From Clostridiales bacterium (GTDB lineage Bacteria > Bacillota > Clostridia > Saccharofermentanales > Saccharofermentanaceae), in assembly GCA_017480325.1 (NCBI GenBank), contig JAFVAY010000006.1, forward strand, positions 61,950 to 125,949: 64,000 nucleotides of DNA. Direction: 5' to 3'. The notes under the pieces are model-generated. The model did no database searches. It was not told where the DNA came from and saw nothing but the letters and a program-made list of their open reading frames with translations. A program made the translations under genes and the position numbers. Shown here one piece after another: positions 25,186 through 33,061 of the stretch (position 1 is its first letter; each line of letters begins with the position of its first letter).

Positions 25186-25575
25186 CTATTTCATGTATTT
25201 GAGAAGTTCGCCGTTCTTCTTTATAACATAAAGTTTTCTAAGACTACTGTTAAGTTTAAACTCGTTTTCAAGCTTAGCAATACTTTTTACTTCAGGATAT
25301 TTCATGTGTCTTAAATCAAATATAACATAGCGAGACTGCTTTATCGCCTTTCGCATATTATTCTCAATAGTTCTTTTACTATTGCCTTCAGGGCACTTTA
25401 TTTCCCATTCAACACCATCCATCAGAATATCAGGCGTATGTTGATTTGATATCGAACTGGGACGGATGAATACTACTGTTTTACCTAAATCCGCAAAATA
25501 CTTCGCAGTAGAAAACTCAGCTTTTTCCGGAAGCGTATTGAGATTAGAAATATCAATGTTCCCATTATTAGCCAT
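25186..25575 (-). CDS. CdiA-C-like nuclease-domain protein coupled to dprA
   Basis: 129 residues from ATG 25575, which overlaps the dprA stop as TGATG; GAAGGG lies 6 nt upstream. The core HTPDILMDGVEWEIKCPEG has the D, E and K spacing of the tRNase domain found at the C-terminus of some CdiA toxins, a PD-(D/E)XK-like fold, followed by the NNMRKAIKQSRYVIFDLR segment typical of such domains. There is no delivery domain, signal or recognisable immunity gene. Translation should depend on dprA. It lies inside the island, immediately beyond the 20-bp repeat. Nuclease activity is inferred from motif order only. Confidence 0.55.
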   Translation of the reverse strand: MANNGNIDISNLNTLPEKAEFSTAKYFADLGKTVVFIRPSSISNQHTPDILMDGVEWEIKCPEGNSKRTIENNMRKAIKQSRYVIFDLRHMKYPEVKSIAKLENEFKLNSSLRKLYVIKKNGELLKYMK

Positions 25576-26786
25576 CAATAACCCTTCATCGTTAATACAT
25601 ATCTACCCATATCGTTCGCGATGCGCCCTTCGGTCTCGAGCATAGTTACTATAGAAGACAGATATGTAAATGGAATTCCTAGACTTATACAAAGTTCATC
25701 GATATTTCTGGGCTTCTCGGATATCTCATCACAGACAACGCTCTTCCACTCATCCTCATTAAGCTTCTCCGGATCATCCTTGGCAAGCCTGCGAAGACTT
25801 TGTATATCCCTCTCATCATCAGATGCCGACCCATCATTAATAAGAAGTCTTCTGTTGTTGATCTCATTCTCGATTCTGTCGTACACAGTATCAACATCTA
25901 TAAGCACCTCGGCGCCATCTCGAATTAGCATCAGACCTCCGATCGAGTTCTCCGCATAGATACTGTTAGGAAGAACAAATACGTCCTTTCCCTGAGAGGC
26001 TGCAAAGGATGCCGTATGAAGCGTACCGCTGTAGAGACCCGCCTCCATAATTAGGCACACATCTGACAGCGCAGATATTAATCTGTTACGAGACGGGAAG
26101 TACTGCTTAAGCACCTCCTGTCCGGGCGGAAGCTCGGTAATAAGCACTCCCTCAGAGCATATACGATCATAGATATCCCGGTTCTGACTCGGATAAATTA
26201 CGTCCGCGCCTCCGGCGATAACGGCTACGGTCCTTCCTCCTATATCCATGCAGTTTACATGAGCCATACGGTCTATCCCCACTGCCATACCCGAGACTAT
26301 GGCCACTCCCTTCTCACTTAATGCTTTACTGAATTCGCTCGTTGCGTAAAGAGAATATCTTCCGGGCTTTCTTGAGCCGACTATGGACGCAGCTCCCTTA
26401 CGGGTGATATCCGACAGTATCGATGTATCTCCCTTGGCGAAGAATACGGGAGGCATGCCGGATAAGCATTTCCATGAGAAGGGATAATCCTCATGCTCCC
26501 TCTCTATTATTCTTATATTCTCCTTCTGCGTTATATCAATATACCGGTCCAGCGCCTTCTTTACCTTATCCTCAGCCTTAATTACCTCAGAGATGATCAT
26601 CCTTGATCTGTCACTTAACAAAGTCACCTTCTGATCCTTATATATCCTCTTGATATCCTTAAGATCGAAGTACTCGCCTTCACCCAGGCATCCGCAGGAG
26701 ATGAGCTCTCTTACAGTACGGTAATCCATAGCAGTAACATATCTTATGGCTGTATTCTCAAGAAGCCTTATATACCGGTCGTTCAT
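25575..26786 (-). CDS. dprA: DNA-processing protein A
   Basis: 403 residues. DprA loads RecA on incoming single-stranded DNA in transformation. The Rossmann core is clear: GAASIVGSRKPGRYSLYATSEFS, SGMAVGIDRMAH, VAVIAGGADVIYPSQN and FPSRNRLISALSD. A C-terminal winged helix (about 340-403) ends LETEGRIANDMGRYVLTMKG. The start overlaps comM by 29 bp. The last 62 coding bases (25575-25637) lie on the island side of a 20-bp repeat shared with the dprA remnant near topA, so the present 3' end may have been supplied by the island while keeping the frame. Confidence 0.95.
   Translation of the reverse strand: MNDRYIRLLENTAIRYVTAMDYRTVRELISCGCLGEGEYFDLKDIKRIYKDQKVTLLSDRSRMIISEVIKAEDKVKKALDRYIDITQKENIRIIEREHEDYPFSWKCLSGMPPVFFAKGDTSILSDITRKGAASIVGSRKPGRYSLYATSEFSKALSEKGVAIVSGMAVGIDRMAHVNCMDIGGRTVAVIAGGADVIYPSQNRDIYDRICSEGVLITELPPGQEVLKQYFPSRNRLISALSDVCLIMEAGLYSGTLHTASFAASQGKDVFVLPNSIYAENSIGGLMLIRDGAEVLIDVDTVYDRIENEINNRRLLINDGSASDDERDIQSLRRLAKDDPEKLNEDEWKSVVCDEISEKPRNIDELCISLGIPFTYLSSIVTMLETEGRIANDMGRYVLTMKGY
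25618..25637. repeat. 20-bp direct repeat, dprA-side copy (att-like boundary)
   Basis: Identical to 19394-19413. It lies within the dprA coding end and marks the right edge of the AT-rich island. Confidence 0.7.
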
Positions 26787-28320
26787 TCTGTATATCCCCC
26801 TTCCTGTAGATCCCGGCCTCGGCTACATCCGAGACAGACATATCCTCTCTTCCGTCTATATCCGCTATAGTGCGGCCTACCCTAAGTATTCTGTTAAAGC
26901 CGCGAGCCGAGAAGCCGGAGGCTTCCGATATACGCGCGGCATACTTCACCACCTCCGAGGAAGCTCTAAACAGATCCGCATCGGCATTACAGCAGGTCCC
27001 GTTAAAAATCCCGTCGTTAAATCGCTTCCTTTGCATATCCCATGCTCTTATAACGAGCTCCTTCATTCTCTCGTTAAGCCTCTGATCCTCCTTGGTAAAA
27101 CTACCCTCCATGTTCTCCCCGGATATGGATCTCATCTCAGCGATAAGATCAAGCCTGTCTCTTATAGGCCCCGAGAGCTTTGCCATATAGTTGCTTATGG
27201 TCGACGGGGTGCAGGTACAGCGCCTTCCCGGCTCATAAAGCATTCCGCATTTACACGGATTGCCTGCCGCGACAAACACGAAGGATGCCGGAAAGGCAAA
27301 GTTTCTTCCATCCTTGCTCATTCTGACTACATGATCCTCCAGAGGAACTCTCAGAGCTTCCAGTACTTCTCTTTTATATTCGAAGATCTCATCCGCGAAC
27401 AGCACTCCGTGATTCGCAAGAGCGAATTCTCCCGGTATCAGCTTGCTCGGGATTCCCAGGATGCGACCTCTGCTCATGCCGGGGTAGATATATCTGAAGG
27501 GACGCTTATCACTTAAGACCGGCTTGCCGTCCGCCTCATCACTTCCTCCCGCCGATTCCATAACGGAATATACGTCACCTATCTCAGAACCCTTAAGAGG
27601 AGGCAGTATCCCTGACAGTATTCGTCCCGCCATTGTTTTCCCGCAGCCGGGGCTTCCGAGAAGAAGAATGTTATGTACTCCCGAGGCAGCGATAAGAAGA
27701 GCCCGTATAGCCTTCTCCTGTCCTTTTACGGCTGAGAAATCAAGTTGTTCCTCTTCTGTGCTCTCCACCCCGTCAAGAGTAAACATCTCCTCCCTGTACC
27801 CGCCCTCTGTAAGAGCAGCTTTAAGCTCGCTCAAGCTTCGTATCGTCATCGCGCTTAGGGAAGCGCACCTTGCCGCATCAGTCTCCTCCTCAGGTATGAG
27901 AACATAGTCATAAGAAGCGGTAGCGAGTCTTAGTCTTAACGCGGCAAAAGGTGTACCCTTGACGGTTCCGTCGAGGGTGATCTCTCCGCAGGCATAGACA
28001 CGTTTGTCCATATTGACATTAAGCTGTCCCGAAGCGATAAGCATGCCGATGGCGATGGGAAGATCAAGGCAGGTCCCCGACTTCTTGATGTACGAGGGAG
28101 ATACGGACACCGTGATGTGTCCCTTCGGCATCTCGAATCCCGATGCTATGAGAGCAGGCTGAATTCTTCCTCTCGATTCGCGTATGGATGAATCGCATAA
28201 GCCTATGACATCAAATGTGGGAAGCCCCGGTGTAATAGACACCTCGATCTTCGCGTCCTGTGCGGTCATACCGTCCATAAAGGACGAGTACACCTTAACG
28301 ATTTTTACCTTTGTACTCAT
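26758..28320 (-). CDS. comM: YifB/ComM family Mg-chelatase-like AAA+ ATPase
   Basis: 520 residues from ATG 28320, with AGGAGG before it; the upstream in-frame extension has no start signal. The N-terminal lon-protease-like domain (VYSSFMDGMTAQDAKIEVSI, about 5-170) precedes the AAA+ core with Walker A LLLGSPGCGKTMAGR and Walker B GVLFADEIFEYKREVLEALR; a zinc-binding loop CKCGMLYEPGRRCTC follows, then the C-terminal domain SARGFNRILRVGRTIAD. ComM is a branch-migration helicase used in transformation in some bacteria. It overlaps dprA by 29 bp. Confidence 0.92.
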   Translation of the reverse strand: MSTKVKIVKVYSSFMDGMTAQDAKIEVSITPGLPTFDVIGLCDSSIRESRGRIQPALIASGFEMPKGHITVSVSPSYIKKSGTCLDLPIAIGMLIASGQLNVNMDKRVYACGEITLDGTVKGTPFAALRLRLATASYDYVLIPEEETDAARCASLSAMTIRSLSELKAALTEGGYREEMFTLDGVESTEEEQLDFSAVKGQEKAIRALLIAASGVHNILLLGSPGCGKTMAGRILSGILPPLKGSEIGDVYSVMESAGGSDEADGKPVLSDKRPFRYIYPGMSRGRILGIPSKLIPGEFALANHGVLFADEIFEYKREVLEALRVPLEDHVVRMSKDGRNFAFPASFVFVAAGNPCKCGMLYEPGRRCTCTPSTISNYMAKLSGPIRDRLDLIAEMRSISGENMEGSFTKEDQRLNERMKELVIRAWDMQRKRFNDGIFNGTCCNADADLFRASSEVVKYAARISEASGFSARGFNRILRVGRTIADIDGREDMSVSDVAEAGIYRKGDIQNERPVYKAS

Positions 28321-28386
28321 GGTAATTTTCCTCCTATTCCTGATTCCACCTAGAAGATAGCAGAGGAACCGAAGGTATAGAGCGAC

Positions 28387-28451
28387 AATTTTCGACAAAA
28401 ATCGACAAAAATCGACAAAACTTGCGACATCGGCGGTCAGAGGCTTATAAT
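28387..28451 (+). promoter_or_regulatory. ychF promoter with triplicated 10-bp A-tract repeats upstream
   Basis: TTGCGA (28422-28427), an 18-bp spacer and TATAAT (28446-28451) precede ychF. Immediately upstream of the -35 are head-to-tail copies of ATCGACAAAA with exact 10-bp period (about 28387-28420). The same array in the same relative orientation stands upstream of the metK promoter. The A-tracts are in helical phase. Confidence 0.65.
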
Positions 28452-28497
28452 ACATAAGTTTGATAAGAAGTATTTAAGCTTGAGAGGTTAAGTATAT

Positions 28498-29589
28498 ATG
28501 GAACTTGGAATCGTCGGACTTCCTAACGTAGGTAAGAGCACACTTTTTAACGCCATAACAAAGGCCGGAGCGGAATCGGCAAACTACCCCTTCTGCACAA
28601 TAGAGCCTAACGTGGGTGTCGTCGCGGTACCCGACGGAAGACTTGATGAGCTTGCTAAGATGTATAACCCGGAGAAGTACACTCCCGCCGTTATTAAGTT
28701 CGTTGATATCGCAGGCCTCGTGAAGGGTGCCAGCAAGGGCGAGGGTTTGGGCAATAAGTTTCTTTCCAATATTAGAGAGGTCGATGCGGTAGTTCACGTA
28801 GTAAGATGCTTCGACGATCCTGATGTTATTCACGTCGACGGAAGCGCAGACCCCGAGAGAGATATCGGTGTTATCAATCTTGAGCTGATACTATCTGATA
28901 TGGAGATCATGGAGAAGCGCATCGACAGAACAAAGAAGATGATGAAGGGCGGCGATAAGACCTATCAGGCTGCCCTTGATGTCTATGAGAAGATCTACGC
29001 CGCACTCGAAGCAGAGAAATCAGCGAGATCTGTCGAGCTTGACGCTGACGAGATGGAATTCACAAAGGATCTTCAGCTCATCACCATGAAGCCCGTTCTC
29101 TACTGCTGCAATATCAAAGAAGAGGACATCAGCAATGACGACATCCCTTACGTCAACACAGTAAAGAAGATAGCTTCCGAGGAGGGCTCTCAGGTGGTTG
29201 TTATCTCCGCTAAGATAGAGGAGGAATTAAGCCAGCTTGACGACGAGGACAGGCAGATGTTCCTTGATGATCTGGGACTTGATGCGGCAGGTCTCGATAA
29301 GATGATTCAGGCCTCATATAAGCTTCTGGGACTTATCTCTTTCCTTACCGCAGGACCTCAGGAGGTTCGCGCATGGACGATCAAGGAAGGCACAAAAGCC
29401 CCTCAAGCCGCAGGTAAGATCCATTCCGACTTCGAGAGAGGCTTCATACGCGCAGAGGTGGTCGCCTACGATGACCTTGTAGGCTTGGGCTCTATGGCCG
29501 CATGTAAAGAGAAGGGTCTCGTTCGCTCCGAGGGTAAAGAATACGTTATGAAGGACGGAGACGTGGTTCTGTTCAGATTTAACGTCTGA
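28498..29589 (+). CDS. ychF: YchF/OLA1 family ribosome-associated ATPase
   Basis: 363 residues, standard length. A P-loop protein of the Obg class that prefers [23 protein letters not shown] is the G1 region, [21 protein letters not shown] is G3 and switch, and the G4 motif reads CNIKEED rather than NKxD, as expected for YchF. The C-terminal TGS domain ends [13 protein letters not shown] with the [12 protein letters not shown] tail. It is involved in translation and stress control. GAGAGG precedes the ATG. The stop is 6 bp from the convergent GH2 gene. Confidence 0.97.
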   Translation: MELGIVGLPNVGKSTLFNAITKAGAESANYPFCTIEPNVGVVAVPDGRLDELAKMYNPEKYTPAVIKFVDIAGLVKGASKGEGLGNKFLSNIREVDAVVHVVRCFDDPDVIHVDGSADPERDIGVINLELILSDMEIMEKRIDRTKKMMKGGDKTYQAALDVYEKIYAALEAEKSARSVELDADEMEFTKDLQLITMKPVLYCCNIKEEDISNDDIPYVNTVKKIASEEGSQVVVISAKIEEELSQLDDEDRQMFLDDLGLDAAGLDKMIQASYKLLGLISFLTAGPQEVRAWTIKEGTKAPQAAGKIHSDFERGFIRAEVVAYDDLVGLGSMAACKEKGLVRSEGKEYVMKDGDVVLFRFNV

Positions 29590-29595
29590 TTCTTA

Positions 29596-32500
29596 TTAAC
29601 GCTCGTTTATCCTGATCTCGAACGTCTCCTTATAGGGGACGTTTTTCTTAAGGGGAAGATTAGTCGTATTGGAATCCGTACGCTCTATCTCTTTCGAGCA
29701 GAAGTCGATCATAAGCTCGCAGAAATCGTTCTGCATCAGAAGCTCATCGTGAAGCGACTCGTTCATCTGCTCAGGCGTAAACGGCAATACCGTGAAATCA
29801 AACTTCTTATCACCTGACACCCTTGTCACAACTACGGAGCTACCCTGAGATATCTGAAGTCTCATGGCATCCGTATCCGTGTGCGAGCTATTCTCAGCAG
29901 GCCTTGCATAGGAATGGAATATCTTATCTACACCCGCGGAGAACTCGCCGATACGGGTCGCGTTCTTACGATCATAGTAGGACTCTCCGGGTCCTCTTCC
30001 GTACCATGTACAGAGGATATCGTCTCTTGCCACCGGCACTCTGAACCCGTATCGCACCATATCATACTTAGGGGTGAAGCTTAAGGTGGCTCTCACTACG
30101 TCAGGAGACGGCACCTCATAAGCCACCAGGATGTCTCCCTTCATGGCGAAAGACTTATATCTTGATACTATCGAGAATACTTCGTCAACAACGCCGTAGG
30201 TCATGCCGTTGAACTTAATGGAGCTTTGTATCTGCTCATAGTCGGTCTCGTTAGAGAAGATCGTCTTAGATAGGATAAAGCTTCTGTCTGTCCTGTCGAT
30301 ATTGGAAGGACATCTGTAGAAGCTCGGCATCATAGAGCCCTTTATAAATTCTGTACCACCTACACTTAAGCCGCACAGAGCTCCGTTCTTACGATCGAAT
30401 CTTACACTTAATGAATCCTGCGCTACCTGAAGATACTCGGGAAGAGCAGTAAGCTCCGACGACTGAAGCTTGGTAACCGAGGTCTCCTCGAAGGCCCCTT
30501 CCGTGATACCGATCTCAGTCTGCTCTAGAGGTATCTCGGCAAGCTCATCTACAGGAGTCACATTCATTACTGTGAGACTACCGTCAAAGCTCTCCTCGGT
30601 TACCTCAGGCGCAGGCAGCGCCGCCACACCCGAAGAGACATCAGCATTCTCTATATTAGCCGCAGCCTTAGTACTTCTTCCTCCGGGAAGGCCGCAGTCG
30701 GGCGCGATGATATCCTGGTAGAAAGCCATTTCGAAGCCTTCCTTGGCATAGTAAGTGTCCTTGGAAAGCTTAAGGGAGATGGAGAAAACTATCTGATGAG
30801 ACAGAAGCCCCATGTACATCTCCACGAGCTCCGGCTTCCCCTCGGCCCAACCATCCTCCAGGTACTTGTCTATATTGATGGGGAACTTAAGAGTTCTGGT
30901 GCCGTAGGGCTCGATGTCGGGGATAGTTCCCCTGCCGCTCATAACAACGTGACCTCCCAGCATAACCGTCCACTCCAGAAGAAGCTCGGGGGTAAATGCA
31001 AAGGGGTGAGCATTACGAAGCACCAGCGTAGACGGGTCTCCGGGATGGGAGAAAATATTAATAGTGTTGCACTGATTCTTGATATCAAGATAGATAGGAT
31101 GGGGATTACGCTCCGCATCCACGATACCCTGACCAATACAGCTGTCATCCTTATTCTTCCCTCCTACGAGGTCAGCGTGGTGTATCCACTTATAGTCAGC
31201 ATTATCGTCTGAGAAGCGCTTACGTCCGGGGATATTCTCGAACAGACTCTTGCCCGTCTTGTTCTTGGCGTAAATCTCCTTACGGTCAAGGCACAGATCC
31301 TCCCAGGGACCGTAGACGATACCGGCCTCATTCGGGAAGGGTAAGACATCGGAGACGCCCTTCTGATCGTCAGCTCCGCAGTACCAGGTCCTGCCGGGAT
31401 CTACCTCTGACCTGATCTCATTCTTGACCTTAAGACACTTATCCTTGTCATAGCGGTAATCGTTAAAGGCCCACATAACAACGCAGGGATGATTAACAGC
31501 ACTCTCGGCATAATCTCTCATAAAGCGTCTGTCACAGCAGGCTATAACATAGAGTCCGTACTGATCACACAGGTTAAGAAATTCGTCACTAAGAGGAAAG
31601 CCTTCGCCGATGACGCCGTTGATTCCGCAGCGTTTCATAAGGATGATATCCTGTCTGAAGCGTGCCAGCGGGACGCTTATACCGCCCTTGGGATCGAACT
31701 CGTAGTAACGGACAAGATTAAGCTTTACCGGAACATCATTGATATGGAACTTATCTGCCAGAATATCCGCTGTTCTGAAACCGAATCTCTTCTTCTTGAC
31801 GCAGATGACCCTGCCCTCGGAATCCATAAGCTCGATAATAAGATCGTATAGCACCGGAGTAGCGTCATTCCACGTCGCCACATTGAGCGCGACAAATTCC
31901 ACCTTATCACGTCTGGTACTGTGAGAATCGGCTGTACCGCCCGCCTGCGACTGTATGCTGATCTGAACCAACGGAAGCTTATATGGATCGTAATCCTGCC
32001 TCGTCTCCATAAGCGAGACACTTAGCTGGTAAGGCATGACTATATCGGTATGATTACGAACGCGGAAGTCAGCCACCACAGAGAAGTTGCCTCGGGTAAG
32101 ACCGGAACCGACATTCTTGGATAAGGATGACGATTCCTTGTTAGGATTAACTATGTCAAGCTGATCGACATAGGCATCGGGAACCGAGGTAATACCCAGA
32201 TGAAGATTAGATATCTCAAGCAGCGGCTCCGCCACTATGAACACAGGCCTTATAAGGCCTGAGAAGCCGAAGTTCATAAGCTCCTTAATAACGCGTCCGT
32301 GGCTGTCCCTGTCCCACCTGTAGACTACGATAGTAAGCTGATTTGTGCCGGGCTTGGCGCTGTCGGACAGAAGTATCCTCTTACGGGTCATCACGGAATG
32401 AGACTCTGTCAGAAGCTGACCGTTAAGATATATATCGAAGCTTCCGCATATACCAGAGGTCTCAAGGTACAACGCCCTGTCTATATCCTGAGGAGTGAAT

Positions 32501-32889
32501 ACAACGGTAGTCCTATAGATACCTACCTCATCTGACTCCTCCCCCACAGACTTAAGGATGAACTTATCACTTATCGACTCCTCGCCGCGTTTGGAGAGCT
32601 TCTCCAGCTCAGAAGGATAGTTATAAAGAAGATTCTGCGGAAGGCCGTAGCCTTCAGTCTGCCAGGTCGAAGGGACATTAACTATATCCCAGTCTGAATC
32701 ATCAAAGGAATCAGCCTCCACGCCGAAGGGTATCTGCCCTTCCGTCTGAGCAAGGAAGAATTTAAATGAGGACAGAGTCCTTACATAAGGAGATACGGCG
32801 TCGCCGAACTCTGGAAGCTTTCTGTCTTTGTATATATAATCGAACGAATCATATGGCAAAAATCCGTCTGTACTGAATTCAAAATCCAT
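29596..32889 (-). CDS. GH2 beta-galactosidase-like protein, probably without active site
   Basis: 1097 residues with LacZ architecture: sugar-binding domain (about 35-225, NVPSTWQTEGYG), two immunoglobulin-like regions, shortened TIM barrel (about 380-610) and C-terminal small-chain domain (about 860-1090, TWYGRGPGESYYDRKN). Active-site sequences are altered: the acid/base region reads HPCVVMWAFNDYR (N476-D477) in place of the LGNE motif, DEANxEtHG is replaced by ACCDRRF, and the CEYxHAMGN stretch with the nucleophile is missing. A low-complexity insert lies near residues 765-850. It is likely a carbohydrate-binding or structural relic, though intact in frame. GGAGTTAG precedes the ATG. Confidence 0.75.
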   Translation of the reverse strand: MDFEFSTDGFLPYDSFDYIYKDRKLPEFGDAVSPYVRTLSSFKFFLAQTEGQIPFGVEADSFDDSDWDIVNVPSTWQTEGYGLPQNLLYNYPSELEKLSKRGEESISDKFILKSVGEESDEVGIYRTTVVFTPQDIDRALYLETSGICGSFDIYLNGQLLTESHSVMTRKRILLSDSAKPGTNQLTIVVYRWDRDSHGRVIKELMNFGFSGLIRPVFIVAEPLLEISNLHLGITSVPDAYVDQLDIVNPNKESSSLSKNVGSGLTRGNFSVVADFRVRNHTDIVMPYQLSVSLMETRQDYDPYKLPLVQISIQSQAGGTADSHSTRRDKVEFVALNVATWNDATPVLYDLIIELMDSEGRVICVKKKRFGFRTADILADKFHINDVPVKLNLVRYYEFDPKGGISVPLARFRQDIILMKRCGINGVIGEGFPLSDEFLNLCDQYGLYVIACCDRRFMRDYAESAVNHPCVVMWAFNDYRYDKDKCLKVKNEIRSEVDPGRTWYCGADDQKGVSDVLPFPNEAGIVYGPWEDLCLDRKEIYAKNKTGKSLFENIPGRKRFSDDNADYKWIHHADLVGGKNKDDSCIGQGIVDAERNPHPIYLDIKNQCNTINIFSHPGDPSTLVLRNAHPFAFTPELLLEWTVMLGGHVVMSGRGTIPDIEPYGTRTLKFPINIDKYLEDGWAEGKPELVEMYMGLLSHQIVFSISLKLSKDTYYAKEGFEMAFYQDIIAPDCGLPGGRSTKAAANIENADVSSGVAALPAPEVTEESFDGSLTVMNVTPVDELAEIPLEQTEIGITEGAFEETSVTKLQSSELTALPEYLQVAQDSLSVRFDRKNGALCGLSVGGTEFIKGSMMPSFYRCPSNIDRTDRSFILSKTIFSNETDYEQIQSSIKFNGMTYGVVDEVFSIVSRYKSFAMKGDILVAYEVPSPDVVRATLSFTPKYDMVRYGFRVPVARDDILCTWYGRGPGESYYDRKNATRIGEFSAGVDKIFHSYARPAENSSHTDTDAMRLQISQGSSVVVTRVSGDKKFDFTVLPFTPEQMNESLHDELLMQNDFCELMIDFCSKEIERTDSNTTNLPLKKNVPYKETFEIRINER

Positions 32890-32907
32890 ACTAACTCCTC
32901 TGATCAG

Positions 32908-32927
32908 ACAATAATATAGATTATTGT
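32908..32927. promoter_or_regulatory. 20-bp palindrome upstream of the GH2-like gene
   Basis: ACAATAAT-ATAG-ATTATTGT, perfect 8-bp arms, 19 bp before the start codon. A candidate operator; a TACAAT -10 on the minus strand overlaps it. Confidence 0.4.
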
Positions 32928-33000
32928 ATCAGATTGACCTTTTGCCGTTCGTGTCTTAATGGTTACAAGTTGTGGCAAATACCAAGCTTAGTAAGATGTA

Positions 33001-33028
33001 AAGAGCCGCCCCTTTTATAAGGGACGGC
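33001..33028 (-). terminator. hppA terminator
   Basis: Minus-strand GCCGTCCCTT and AAGGGGCGGC pair (one G-T) over a 4-nt loop, followed by TCTTT. Confidence 0.75.
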
Positions 33029-33061
33029 CCGGGAAACACTCGAATAACGAAGCTTTTCGAA

